A stretch of DNA of 64,000 nucleotides from positions 118,335,429 to 118,399,428 of the forward strand of contig CM063502.1 of assembly GCA_032207245.1 (NCBI GenBank). The letters run 5' to 3'. The position numbers were made by a program, and so were the translations under genes. Position 1 is the stretch's first letter. Each line of letters begins with the position of its first letter. Origin of the DNA: Pardosa pseudoannulata. Its lineage: Eukaryota > Arthropoda > Arachnida > Araneae > Lycosidae. The notes below the pieces were generated by a model. The model was not told the origin of the DNA, did not search any database, and saw only the letters and a list, made by a program, of their open reading frames with translations. Shown piece by piece: positions 14,340 to 26,902 of the stretch.

Positions 14340-14365
14340 TATACGGACTTTTTGATCACCCGGTA
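14340..14365 (+). repeat. Probable right terminal repeat of the transposase element
   Basis: About 200 bases after the transposase stop, the plus strand reads GGACTTTTTGATCACCCGG followed by TA. This has the form of a terminal repeat with a TA target. No matching left end exists upstream, in keeping with 5' truncation. Confidence 0.45.
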
Positions 14366-16800
14366 CTTGATGCTAGTATGGTGGCTGAACAATTCTTTTT
14401 TAGGTCCTACACTGACGCGGGTGTTGTTAACATCTTACAAAAAACCATTGAGACAGAAATATAATTTTAGCACATTAGATTCTATAGTAATCCAGATGGA
14501 GTAATTGTATAATATAACTATATATGAATATTTGTATCTCACATGGATGTGAATACTAAGGGGTCCATTTCAGGCTCTGCAAAGGTATTTACACGTGCGT
14601 AATTAGAATACTTTCTTTCGTGTTATAGGCTTATTCCTATCATCTGAAAGTCTGATTCGTTTGTTGCTAATGATCCCACTCTTAGTTTTGAAACGTAATA
14701 TGTATGGGATATGCTTGTAGTGTATGAATCGTAATTACACGACCAGGTCTCGATGTGTGCAGAGCGGGCATACACGCAGACGGCCAAATTTCTAGGGCGG
14801 CCCATTGAATATATAATATTAAAATATCCCAAGTAAGGCATGTTTAAAAGAGTATTAGTTAAAAGAGATTTAAAATATTTCGTAAAAAAATCGGTTTTTT
14901 TTCTCTCTGCCTTTCACGCTTGCGAATAGTTTTTGCCATAAACCTTGATTAGTGCTCAATGAATACTTCCCATATTTTGTTATTTAAAAAGAGATTGATC
15001 TGCAATATATTAAGTCATTTTAAAATGAATTTTTATTTAGAAAATTGAGAAATTCCAACTACTAAGATCCAAACAGATTTCCAATAAAAGTTAAAATGTA
15101 AGTTATGATATATAATTTTTATACTAAATTATGCTGTTTACCTATTTCTTTAGATTTGATTAGTAGCAATTGAAAAAATTTAAGTCAAAATTTAGAATTA
15201 TGAGATTCTTTGGCGAACTAATAAATAAGAAAGTATAGAAATGTAGTTTATTGGTGCACTTATTACTTTTATTTGCTAGGTGATATAGTTTAATAAACTT
15301 ATGATATATATGATTTTTTTAACTCTTTGGATTTCTAGTCAACTATATAGATCATTCATATAAATATAGCAATAAGCATTTATACATTAGCCTAAGTTAT
15401 GAATCTACGGGAAATTCGTATTGATGGGGGGTTGGCAAATGCTATGGTGGCTAATAGCCCAGAACCGACATTGCATAGGCATATTGGAAAATCAGGCTTA
15501 TTGAAAAAAAAAATCTAGTCATTTTGCAAAACACAAGGCGAATTCAGTCTTTTGCAAAATAAATAGGTTCTTTTTAATTAGACTAAAAATTTGAGGAAAC
15601 ATTTGCAAGTGTTAAAGGTGTACTAGTTCATTATAGCAGACTAAGAATTAGGCTAAATAAAAAGTTGTAAAGTATGATATTAGACAGGATGAAGTTTAGA
15701 AATTGGAGCTATGGGAGTAGTTTTTCTTATCAGTTGTAAGTATAATCCACTACGATTAACAGAATTAAAAAAAATTCTCAATAGGAAATAAATGCATAAA
15801 TTTACAGTTGACAACTAGAGGTTATTGTTAATTGTAAGACTTATATCGAAATCTAAATGCTAGTTGAATTTGTTTTGCTGTAGTCAGTCCACTGAGATGT
15901 CATTACTTTAACAAACTGCATATTTGAGTAATAACAGTTATTGCATATTTATTTGCACAACAATAATGATAATAATAATAATTATTGTTATTTCCATACT
16001 GACCGTTGTTATGCAGCTTTTAAGTTACACCCTTTTTACTTAAGTGATTGGTACCTTTTACAAAAGTTCGCTAAAGTAAGTACTGAAAAAAATTTCTTTT
16101 TATATAACTTTTACAAGCCTGCACGCCCTTGGGTGTATTATAACCAACATGGAGGAAATTTTACTGTTAGAGCAAACAAATAAATAATTAAATGGTCTAA
16201 AAGAGTTCAGGGTTAATGAAATAAGCCATATATATATATCAGACATAGTGGAAAGTGCTAAAGAATTTTTCAGTGTCCCCGGATCTTTGCAAAATGAGGC
16301 TCTTTGCAATTAATATGATTTTCAAATTTGCTCACTACACACATACTCTTATCTATGTCTACAAATAATTTATCCGTTCATTGCAAATTAATATTATTTA
16401 TTTCCTTTGTTCGGATAGGAATAGTAATCAGGGAATATTGCTCTTTTTAGTTTTTTTAGTGGTTATTTTTCCTTTCTAACTAATACATAGGGTATTTTCA
16501 TAGAATAGAGTATATTCTTTTAACTATTTCCTCGTTATTTGTGAAGTGTAATTTAACATTTTAGTAATGCCAGTACTTTAAAAATAAATTTGTTTAGAAA
16601 GCGATAGATTTATTCATTGTTATTTTACTCCAAAGGTAGAATTCCATAATTTCCAGAATGAATTATCTTTAATTTCCGTTTATTTTCTGACTTTAAAATC
16701 AACAAGAACTATTTAGCATTCAAGACGAATTTTATGTTCTTTTCTTTCTAATTCAAGTTAATTGAATTTTGTATTAAAACGCGTGCAATTTTGAACTGCA
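14366..16800. other. AT-rich stretch without a recognised feature
   Basis: About 2.4 kb without a recognised gene or repeat. Confidence 0.5.
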
Positions 16801-17045
16801 TCTCTAAAAGAAATGATACGCTAGAGACATGTTTAATTTGTTAATGTTACTAATGAAATTAATTCGAGAAAGAAGGAAATACGAATTTCCGGGAGTAGGG
16901 AGGGGTTTGCCTCATTTCCTCAGTTCCTTGCTTTCCGAGTTGCTTCCTGATGCTATAAATCTTCATGCTAATACTCTCTTTCTACTTTCACGGAAATTTC
17001 AGCTTACAGCCTGAAAGACAATTAGCTCTTAAATCGCACTTTTTA
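16801..17045. other. Possible conserved noncoding block
   Basis: This ~245-bp segment is more complex and richer in CpG than its surroundings, is not shared with any repeat in the window, and holds homeodomain- and POU-like words (AAATTAATTC, ATGCTAAT, CAATTAGC). At 16953-16974 it contains CTATAAATC close to ATGCTAATAC, a pair that recurs at 57514-57537. An open frame of about 61 codons crosses it, with no recognised motif. Regulatory function is inference. Confidence 0.3.
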
Positions 17046-17470
17046 AGTAATTTGATTTCATGTTAGTTATTTTTCAAAAGTAGATTAAGAAAAGACGAAC
17101 ATTGTTAAATTTATTTAATCCAAATCTAATATATGAAATATTTATTTTTTATTCTGTTTTCGCATGAAATGTTCTAAACTTACAAAAAATGTTCTGTAGC
17201 AATTTGGAATTTTTTAAGAATTTATTTAAATTTATTTTCTTTGTGAATCCTTAGGTTACCTACGGAAGGTACCATGAGACAGTATGCCAACACTGTTAGG
17301 ATTTAAAACTTGTAGATTGTTGTTACATTTTTTTCTTGTAGATTTCACCAAAATAAAATACTAAGTACGGCTATTAGTTGTATTCTATTATATTGAATGC
17401 TTAAGGGACGTGCAATTCCACTTAGTATTTTCCGCATCTCTAAATTTTCTTCCCCTCTTGACAATATTAA

Positions 17471-18077
17471 CACATTATATGCGGAACATGTACTAGTACG
17501 TTTTCTGACGAATGATACTTGAGAGCGGGTCACGTACTGGTATGATTTCTGACGATTGATGTTTGAGCGCTGGTCACGTACTAGTACGGGTTAGTGTAAC
17601 AAAATGGTTTGTTTGTGGGTACAAAATTAACGGTATATACAGGAAAACGAAGCCGAATGTTCTTGTCTACTACATAGATTCAGGAAAAATTTAGACAAAT
17701 ACAAACTAGAATTTACATTATTAGATTTATGATTGCTTTTTTCATTTTTTATAATCTAAAAATGTTTATATATAACATGATTCGAAAAAATTAAAACTGT
17801 ATACTACTCTTTCTATTTGGGTTTTCACATTTAAGATACTATTATAAATTTATCTTCTAAAAAAATATATTTTTTGTTTGCAAAAATCTTATGGTTGTTA
17901 TTTATATATTTCTATTTATATATTTGTTTATATATTTCAATATAAAATACGAAAAGTGGGTTAGAAAACTAAATAATTTTCGATCTATTGAGATTTAACT
18001 GAATAACTAAATTTGCGCGCAAAACGCCCGCTCCCGGAACAATTCTGCTGCGAAATGTACCCGCACACAATTTGATG
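17471..18077. mobile_element. TTAA-flanked non-autonomous element, family X, copy 1
   Basis: It begins after TTAA (17467-17470) with CACATTATATGC and ends near GCACACAATTTGATG, a degenerate form of the inverse. The better preserved copy at 40403-41801 shows the terminal repeat clearly. The left part holds three direct repeats of 44 bp, each with the palindrome GTACTAGTAC or a variant (17490-17499, 17534-17543, 17577-17588, the last being a perfect CGTACTAGTACG). TTAA targets are typical of piggyBac-superfamily transposases. No clear coding remains. Confidence 0.65.
17490..17588. repeat. Three 44-bp direct repeats with a GTACTAGTAC palindrome
   Basis: Palindromes start at 17490, 17534 and 17578, exactly 44 bp apart, joined by TTTCTGACGAWTGATRYTTGA-type spacers. 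Symmetric sites of this kind near a transposon end are candidate transposase dimer sites. Confidence 0.8.
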
Positions 18078-19409
18078 AAATTAATATGATGGATTGTGAG
18101 TAACTTCTACAAAACTTACTAGACGTATCTTCGATGAAAAAAGGCTATATTTGAAAATTAATGTAGAGTAAAATATTAGTTTGTTAATTAATTAAATTTT
18201 TATTTCTATTCCTGTCTAAATACCTTATTTTTATATATTTTTAAGTACAATATCTTCTTTTATCAACGATCTTCTTTTTGGACACATATTCAAATATCTT
18301 ATCGAAAGACTCTACCCACAACTGTTTCTAGAAGTTTAAACGCACTCCAGATAAAAAAAAAGTTTGAATGCTACTGATGTAAAATGTCAATATATGTATA
18401 ATTATATAAATGTTAACCCCTTGCATGTGGAATATAATTGATAAAAACTTGCCAAAAATGGAAATTTTTTTTCACTTTAATTTTGTTTGTTATCATCATC
18501 AAAATATTAGAAATAGATTACTTTTGAAAAAAAAATTAAACTAAATAACTACTATTTTCAATATTTTCACATATATGAGAAATGCTATTGGATTACAGTA
18601 ATGTTTACTCATATTACAGTAAAATAAATCAAATGACATAATCTTCTGGATAAATGTAATAAAGTAATATAACAATATTATTATCTGTATCAACTGTCAT
18701 AAATTTCATGCCCCTCAGATTCATTTGAATTTCACAAATCCTTTACAATATCTGAGAAATGGCTCGAAACTGCCAAACTCTTTGCTGGGAAGTATCTCTA
18801 TCTATTAGAAAAATGGGAAATTAAATATTATGCATTGGATGAAACAAATTCTTTACAGAAATGAAATACCGTTTTTTCTCTTGCCCGAACTCAGGCCGGG
18901 CATCATAAGAAGGGGCGTATCCTCTAAATACATTGATAATTTTGTTTAACTTTTCTACATGTTTATGTACTTGTAATAAACCACATCCCTTTATGTTTCT
19001 AATGAGTTTCTTTGAATTTTATTTAATACGATCCTGCTGAACAAATTATTTTTTCTACATAATCTGGAATTACATTTAAGTATAAATATTTTTTTCTTTG
19101 AATTTCATATAAGTGAGAGAAAAATTAATAGTAATAAGAAAATCTTTAGCTTTTTCCCCAGGTGAAATAAAATAACAATTATAATATGAACGTATTTAAT
19201 ATTTAGAATCACGAACAGACTATTTCATATGTTTTTCAACTTTAACATCGAGTTGAACGAATATTCTAAGCATGCAAATTTCAGTATAATTACTGCTATA
19301 CAATGTATATTTTCTAGAATTTTCTAATTAAGAAACTCAGTTTCTTTCTCATTTTGTTTTGAAAATTTTGCTTCCCTCGATTTCTTTTACTTCGTGCTAA
19401 GTCACGGAC
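18078..19409. other. AT-rich stretch; possible lone TTAA-element end
   Basis: No gene. At 18413 the string TTAACCCCTTGCATG looks like the outer end of a TTAA element, but I found no partner end. Confidence 0.4.
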
Positions 19410-20190
19410 TAACGGAATGTTAGTTCGGTCCTGCCTCTATAGTATCATCACAATTTAGCAGGAATCTTTCTCTGGCGTCAGACTTTGCACAATATAGACT
19501 TCGATAAGTTTGCAACAAGCTTAGAAGAAAATTGTAAACTTATTTAGAGGAGAGTTTGAAGGTTATTGTTCCCTCTAAATAAATCGTTGTCAAGATCCTT
19601 ACAATTCTGCTAAAAGGACTGTAATTTGTATTTTTGGATGTAACAATTACTATATGAATGAAACAGTTTTTAAAAAGTTTAAATTTAAAAAGCAACTCAA
19701 AGTATCAGTTGCGATCAATCAGTTGTTTGTTGATGCATTATTTAAATATATTCGATTATTTATTTATCTGTTACTTCATAAAGATAATTTCTCCTTTTGC
19801 CTACAATCCTTTTTTCGGCCCTACAGTCAAATATCTTACCAAGAGATGAGTATTCGTTGGATGGCTGAAACATTCCCTTATTTATAAATATCCCAGAAAG
19901 AAGCTCTGTTCGGTATTCCTCAATTGTGATTTAGGAATGCTTCTATAGAGTCGCCGTGGTTTCTCAGAAATCCCTCTCTCATATCTCGGTATTCTTGTTA
20001 AGAGACTTCAATAATTTCCCAAATTCATTTAGATGTGACTGCAATAGTTACACTGTAATAGCGACTGTTATGTTTTCCTATAAATAAAAAACTATTGGGA
20101 TCTTAACAAATCTGGTAAAAGAATTATAATTTGTATACTGAGATGTTTGGCTGTGGCTATTATACGAATGAATTAGTATCCAGATTGTTT
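19410..20190. repeat. Degenerate tandem repeat, units 1-2
   Basis: Two diverged units of about 400-500 bp end with related strings: CTGCTAAAAGGACTGTAATT then ACTATATGAATGAAACA (to 19665), and CTGGTAAAAGAATTATAATT then TTATACGAATGAATTA (to about 20177). A third unit lies at 21395-21815, separated by an inserted repeat. Confidence 0.6.
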
Positions 20191-20644
20191 CTAAAGTAAT
20201 CATAAGTTTATGTTGTTAAAGCTTATGTTTTAAAGTAATACTAAATAAAAGCAGATTGTCAGTTAATTGAATATTTCCTTATATTCCAGTTTTAATTACC
20301 TAAAATTCGGGTAGGTAAGTCGTAGCTAATACGTGTCTAAAAGTTAAAACGTAACAGTTGCGGCATTTATAAGGAAATATTAATTTTCCTGTTACCAAGA
20401 CAATTTTTTATAAATAAATGTTTTTCATTCACCTCTGTTACACGATATACTCATTTTTTCTTACTTTACCTTGCGACATCAATTATACGTACCGTACCAT
20501 ACTGTTTCAACGATGATTATTTGTAGCAAATGTGACCGAGGCATTGGTGTGGGGAGGCTGGAGATTACTGTATTTTATTAAGAGAATTTAAAGTTGACGA
20601 GAGTTAGATATGACATTGAAAGTCAGAAAAAGCTTTAATAAGAA

Positions 20645-21290
20645 TTAGCTTGGTTTGGTTTGGAGCACAACAGCTAAATATTTGCAACATGAGGAATAAC
20701 GAGACCAGGACCTACTACTTAGAGCTGATAGTATACGGCTTAAACTTCAGGGCGGCTTGTCTAGCCGAAATTACTGTCCAGAGATTAACACTTGAATCAA
20801 CTAAATACTAGATCTTCCAATTTATATAAGCTTACACCTCTTAGCTACAGCAGTAAAAAAGTATTTAAATTGTATACTTTTATCAGCTTGGCAATATCTC
20901 TGGGATTCAATTACCTTGGTTTGGGATCTCTACAACGACCACCCTAAAGTTTCTCCCCACTACTCTACTTGATTCTCCACATTTCAACTATCTGTTAACA
21001 ATTATGTTCTGTTTAGAGCTTAATCTGCCAAATTTAACATATGAACAAGCTGCAGTTGTAAATATGGATTCTCGGATTACTCTTTTTATTTACATATCCC
21101 ACTGTGTTTTGACAGCTAATTTTTGCTTCTATTTCTTCCCACACCATCCGAAGGTCAATTGATCTAGTTAAAGACATTCAAACCGCTCTCTTCGCCATAT
21201 TGATCTTATGGCTCTTGGAAAACCAAGACAATATCTCATTCGTAAATTAACCCCTTTATGCTTATCTCTCTCTGAAAAACTCTCTCATAG
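20645..21290 (-). mobile_element. Long dispersed repeat, copy B, ending in the SINE tail
   Basis: It is the inverted homologue of 10860-11545, with the same block order and the same SINE-like 3' end at 20645-20745 (GGTCCTGGTCTCGTTATTCC, then TCCAAACCAAACC). It appears to have split the degenerate tandem repeat, so it is younger than that array. No coding frame is visible. Confidence 0.6.
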
Positions 21291-21385
21291 GTATGAGAGC
21301 TAAGGCTAAATATTTGTAACACTAGAGCTAATGAGACCAGGACATATCTACTAATTGAAACTGATTTTTTTTATGCGTATACGCC
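21291..21385 (-). mobile_element. SINE tail fragment, abutting copy B
   Basis: Minus-strand GTCCTGGTCTCATTAGCTCT and an ATTTAGCC end match the family 1 tail. It abuts the 5' end of copy B, so either two elements lie in tandem or the long repeat itself begins with a second tail. Confidence 0.6.
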
Positions 21386-21394
21386 CCGGAAGAT

Positions 21395-21815
21395 TATCTA
21401 CTTAAAATTATGGTATTTATTTTTATGCTATTTTTTTAAAAATAATTTCTTCTTTTATCTACAATCTTTTTTTCTATTCAAATATCTTATTAAGAGATGG
21501 ATGATTAATTGGATCTCTGAAACATTCCCTTGCTTATAAGTATCCAAGAGAGACTTTGCTTCATGTGTCTGAACTCTGATTTAAGATAGCTTCTAGAGTG
21601 TCACTGCGGTTTTTCAGTAATCTCTCCTAGTTGTGAGACTTCGTTCTAAAGATACATTGGTAAACTTTCTACCCAATTGGAAGAAAGTAGCAAGTTTATT
21701 TAATAATGATTATATGATTGTAGTTTTCTCAATAGGAACCACTGTCTAGATCATTACGATTCTACTAAAATAATTATGACTTATAGTTTGAGATTTATTA
21801 ATTATTATATGAATG
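21395..21815. repeat. Degenerate tandem repeat, unit 3
   Basis: It shares blocks with 19780-20177 in order: AAATATCTTA, AAGAGATG, GCTTATAAGTATCC, CTACTAAAATAATTATGAC and ATTATATGAATGAAACA. Confidence 0.6.
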
Positions 21816-22059
21816 AAACAATAATTAAAGAAATGACCAAAATTATCTCCTTAACGTAATATTAAGTTAACAGTCAAAAATCCTCATAACAGCATATTTC
21901 TGTTGACATTTAGCCTTTCCCATTTACTTTCATTTAGTTTTATGAAATAAAAATATTTCTGAATTAAGGTGGGTGAATACCTGCCTATTGGATTCCGCTT
22001 TGGGAAAAAATAAAAAATAATATAAAGGAATATTGGAAAAATAAAATATTATATATATC

Positions 22060-22572
22060 TGTAATATATCAAAATTATTTCACTTTAATATTTCCTTAAA
22101 AACCTCCTTTTTCCCATTCTAATTCCTTAAAATCTTTTACTCAGCCTCTAAATGTCTTAATCAAAGGAGTGTCCTCGACTTAAAATTCTTTCGATACATT
22201 TCCCAAATATTTCTGTCCAATAGATGTAAATTTTCTGTCCACTCAACACGTTTTCCAGCTGTCACCGGCAAATGGCTCGACTTTTCTCCTGATATTATAC
22301 TTAAATTCGCTGACTAAATTTCTTGTCCCTTGGGAAAATTCTATATGTCTTCGCTCTTGGGTGCACCTCTGCTCGAGCAAAGCGATTTCTATGTCTTTCT
22401 CTTGTCTGTCGTTGACTAGTAAAGATGTCCTTTTTTATCACCTCTAAAATAAAGTTTTAATTACACTTGTGCCGTTCTCTTCAATGTGGGCCGATTGCAT
22501 TGTTACCACTGATAACGGATTACGCTTCTCCTTGTCTAGTAGCCCGGGTAAGTAAAAACAGTAGGGGCTACA
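22060..22572 (+). mobile_element. LTR-like element, copy 1 (513 bp)
   Basis: It begins TGTAATATATC and ends GGGGCTACA, and is about 80% alike by eye to 47391-47925 and 51550-52061. Ends are TGTAA and TTACA or CTACA, the LTR form. Near the 3' end it has an AATAAA-like word followed by CCGTTCTCTTCAATG and AGCCCGGG. The next ~30 bases (TAATTATGGTGACTAGAG) are shared with copy 3 and resemble a decayed primer-binding site, after which a CA/TA microsatellite starts. No gag-pol follows. Confidence 0.6.
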
Positions 22573-22602
22573 TAATTATGGTGACTAGAGAAAATAATTT
22601 AT

Positions 22603-22608
<6 letters not shown>

Positions 22609-22697
<89 letters not shown>
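22609..22697 (+). repeat. Composite microsatellite (CA)n(TA)n
   Basis: CA run followed by TA run, starting 37 bases after LTR-like copy 1. Confidence 0.98.
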
Positions 22698-22698
<1 letters not shown>

Positions 22699-22733
22699 CA
22701 ACAATACCTTCAAATATATTCATAAAATTTATT

Positions 22734-23009
<276 letters not shown>

Positions 23010-24784
23010 GACATGATAGAACAGCAAGTTCTCTAGGATGCTCTCCTTCCCTTTAATGAATTTCAATAAAAGTGCATTTAATTTAAAATTATTTTCGAGA
23101 TATTTTTTATATTTATTGGTAACTTATTTGGTTTTCTCTTTAGGTAAATATTTAATATAGAAACTATTCCATTAATTTAAAAGGTTGTTTCTTATCAAAA
23201 TAAGCATTTTTAAAATCTTCTTAGTAATATATTGATCCAAATTAAACAGGAAAAAATTACTATTTTTTATGCATTTTTTTTAAATAAGTGTCCCAGTTAA
23301 GAGGATTACATATTTCATAACAAATGACCAAACACTCCGCATTTATTCAAAACAAAAGATGTCGATTTCGAAGACTAGAGAACTTATTCCATTTCCCATA
23401 CCCAGTGATGGCCGAATAAACAAGGGCGTTGGCAGTTATAATGAGAATAGATGGTTGGAGTTCAAGGATATTAATAATTGCTCGGAAATCACTTTAAATG
23501 TATTCCCGGTTTAATTATCTGTTGTATCAAAATATGATTGTAGGACTTCCAATCAATCGTATTAAGTATTCCCTGATTTGCCATAAAATTTTATTGATTA
23601 AGCTTGGTCTTTTTTATCGTACATTGAGTGGTGACCATTTCGCCTAATTTTAGCTGCGAATAGCTATATGAAAGCTGATTTTATTACCATTTTCTTTTAA
23701 ATGTGATTAATTGATTATTCATTCGTACCATACGTTTCTACTACATTACAAGATCATATTATCTTTTTCTTCTCCCCTTTTAAGAGCTTTGTGTTCAGTT
23801 TTTAAGAGCATTTTTTATGTACTGTGCTTTTTGTTTTCATGTTTTTTAATTAATAGAGAGCTTTAAGCAGAATGATAAAGTAGGACCATCATGCATTAGA
23901 AATGAGAATATTTTATACTACATTAAATGTAAGAACGTAATATGTAATAAGAAGTAAAAATGCTATATATGGGAATTATTAGAAATGTTTTTCATAGAGT
24001 GTTATTTTCAAGTTTAATGTCACATTTTTGGATACCACAGATTCGTACTTACTTGCTCTGTCTGGAACTTTATTGCTACTTAATGCTACTTTATCGCAAC
24101 GAAATGGTTTAGAAAAATGTATCATAAACCATATGTTTTCCTAGAAGACTATAGGGCGAGATCATGAAGATCTGATTCTTCCAGGACAAAGATTTCTGGG
24201 AAAAAGTGATCGATCAATCATTCCTAGATCGTAGTGATCAAATATATATTCAATATGTACATGGAATTATTTCCTAAAATATTTTTGTGCACCACAAAAT
24301 AATCTGTACGGTTGCATATTTTTTTAAACTACGAGACAACAAAACTAGTAATGTTTAGCACACATTTCGGAGTACATTAAGTAGAGAATAAAATAGTTAA
24401 AATACTGTGCAAAATTGGAGGAATTTATCTAATAAGAAATTTAAGAATTAATACTAAAACTGTTGTCAGACACATGATTTAGCTTCAATTTAAAAATAAA
24501 AACAGCAGTTGAAGGAATAAAAAGCATAAAGGATACCATGTAAAAAACTTTATTGACATTATTTTATATTGGAATAAAAAACAAATTTAGTAGAATGCAT
24601 ATTTCTGGGAATTTAGTATCCCAAGAAAGCACAGTGTCAGCGAAAAACCACTAACTGTTAGAACATTTCTTTTCTCTGAATAAAGAGTCATAAGTGTCAT
24701 AAAACCAATATTAGTTGGGAATTGTAACATTAATGTCAACAAAATGAGTAAGTAAATTTACAAACATGAGACCACATTATTTTA
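23010..24784. other. AT-rich stretch, homeodomain-like words near 23560-23720
   Basis: No gene. The part at 23400-23760 is more complex, with CCATAAAATTTTATTG and TGTGATTAATTGATTATTC, which resemble Hox/homeodomain sites. This is weak evidence for a regulatory block. Confidence 0.3.
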
Positions 24785-24840
24785 ATTGTGGGAGTGTCCT
24801 GGAGTGTCCCAGAAGGAGCACTCCAGGACGCTACCACAAT
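24785..24840. repeat. Short hairpin with a 22-bp stem
   Basis: The arms 24785-24806 and 24819-24840 pair over 22 positions with one mismatch and one G:U-type pair on the plus-strand RNA; the loop is 12 bases. It may be a fold-back element remnant or a small structured RNA. Confidence 0.7.
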
Positions 24841-25694
24841 ATATGAATAGTGAGCTTATACAACGTTTATTTGAATAAGATATGACCAATGACTAACTGA
24901 TGACAATGTTCAAGAGAAATTTCTAAGACTTTTGCCTGTTCTGCTACTAGCTTGATTGAGATTCTTAATATCTTCGATAACTTCTACCTGTGTATTAAAT
25001 TCCCAATGGTGTGTCAAGATCTTCATTAAGTCATGCTTGAGTATTGTCTATAAATGTAATAATTACTTCTTCGGTTCTCCATCCTACAATTTAATATGTA
25101 CCTCCAAGCAATTTTTATAGCGTGTTGAATGTTTTGTTACAAAATTATGTACCGTACCATTTTAAATATCTATCCATTATATGTATAGAATTTGTATGGA
25201 ATGAAAATTGTAAAAGATAATAACATTAATGATATGTAAATGTTCTTTAATCGTATCTTTCACTGAACTTTGACCATGTTTTGTAAATAATTAATTTATA
25301 AATATAACAAAACCTAAATCTACTATAGATCTAAGGCTATTTGGAGTATGAATTAATAGCTATCTATACCATACTCCAACACATACATTTATAACACAAA
25401 CCAAAAAGTCTTTCTCTTGCTTGTTAAACATGTCAGAAAATCTTTTGCTATCCATCATAATCTTTACTCTTTTAGAACTGGACATTGATGTTCGGGTATG
25501 ATACTTATGCTGATTTTTCCAATTAGAGAAAATATCATTTTTTATTATTTATACAATGCTTTTGTGTTGCTGCAAAAGGATTTTCGAACTGAGATAGTGA
25601 ATAGCAGTCCTGGAAATAATCATCGAATTTTAGGGATTGTGGAAAACCACTTGTCAAATCTATAGGGTAATAATTAATAGGGCATCTAATAAAT

Positions 25695-25964
25695 TTAGAG
25701 AAGAATAAAAACGTAGTGGAAAGTTCCATCGGTTGAAGCAAACAATTTTAGGTTTACAAGTGTCTGTTGGACCAAAGTATCAGTTATTAAATGAAAGTAT
25801 GAGTCTTCTGGATGCGAGATGAAAAATAGAACATTAATAGTAATTCCAGATTGTTTTATACTATTTTTCTTAACATTTACATTGATCTTTGCTGAGTTTA
25901 GCAAATGAAAGTCTTCTACGAACGGTGAAAAGTTTTGTCGAATACTTAAAGCTAAATATATCAA
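25695..25964 (-). CDS. Unrecognised open frame of 89 residues
   Basis: The composition looks like protein rather than AT noise (few runs, mixed charge, blocks such as SGITINVLFFISHPEDSYF), but I recognise no family. The first codon in the frame is not a convincing start and no neighbour supports it. A second minus-strand frame (25535-25741) overlaps its end. It may be a decayed transposon or viral-type insertion, a single exon, or chance. Confidence 0.22.
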   Translation of the reverse strand: MIYLALSIRQNFSPFVEDFHLLNSAKINVNVKKNSIKQSGITINVLFFISHPEDSYFHLITDTLVQQTLVNLKLFASTDGTFHYVFILL

Positions 25965-26059
25965 CTTTGAAACAATTTTTTTAATAATTTTTAGCTGTGG
26001 CAGCTACTATATAGACATAACACCTTATGTTGTATTTCAAATAAACAAACAATGAAACT

Positions 26060-26902
26060 TTTAAGTTATATATTTGGGAACATTTTCATTCGTTTATATT
26101 AATTCCATTGTGACTTCACTGTATCATTTTTATAGGTGATATTTTCATAAATTTGTTTCATTCAAGAAATGTATTTCTTTTAAGATAAATCAGTATACCA
26201 TTCGATATCAGATCGTTATAGACGATAAAACTTTTTATATCTTCAAAATACTAATGACAATGTATGTTAGTCATTTTAAAAAGCCCTCAAACCCAGGAAG
26301 GATATAATTATAAACTATTTTTTTTGTTAGGAAGAAAGAAACCTCTCAAAGTTGGATCCTCAGTGTTTATTTCATTTGCAGTCTTCATCTTCTTGCAAAT
26401 TCTCTCCTGTGTAAAGTCAATAATATGCCAGCTGTTTGTATTTAAAAGTTTCTTTTGTATTCTTTGCGAATAGAAAGTGTGATACTGGAAACATCATTTC
26501 AGAGCACCTAATCTTTTCAAAACTTTCGTAGCGACAGGTAAAATACAGCAACATTTTGCTACTGTACTTCTAAATCCCGAAAGAGTATAGCTTAGTTGCC
26601 GCACGCCATCCAAGAAAAGTTTAGGGATGTAAACTGCAAACTTTTTACTGATAATCTTGTAAAGGACTTTTTTCTTTAAAAATTTTATATAGAAACTTTA
26701 TTAAATTCAACTTAATAGGAATTTTTGTGTAAGCGTTGCTGAAGTATCTTTCAGAGAATGGCCAATAACTTACAAACTTTACAATGCTATTTAAATATTT
26801 TAAGCAATTTTAAAAATATCATATTACGTAGAACCCGACACCAAAAAATCAAAGCCTTTCAAAATTCCAGTTTTCTTTGCATATTTTATCTTACATGGTT
26901 AA
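26060..26902. repeat. ~1 kb tandem unit, copy 1
   Basis: It shares ordered blocks with copy 2: TTAATTCCATTGTGAC, TTTAAAAGTTTCTTTTGTAT, CTAATCTTTTC, CTTTTTACTGATAATCTTG, GGAATTTTTGTGT and TTTTAAAAATATCATATTA. It is interrupted at its end by a TTAA element. Confidence 0.75.

Noticed and set aside
18413..18430. Complete TTAA element starting TTAACCCCTTGCATG
   Set aside because: No matching opposite end was found within several kilobases.
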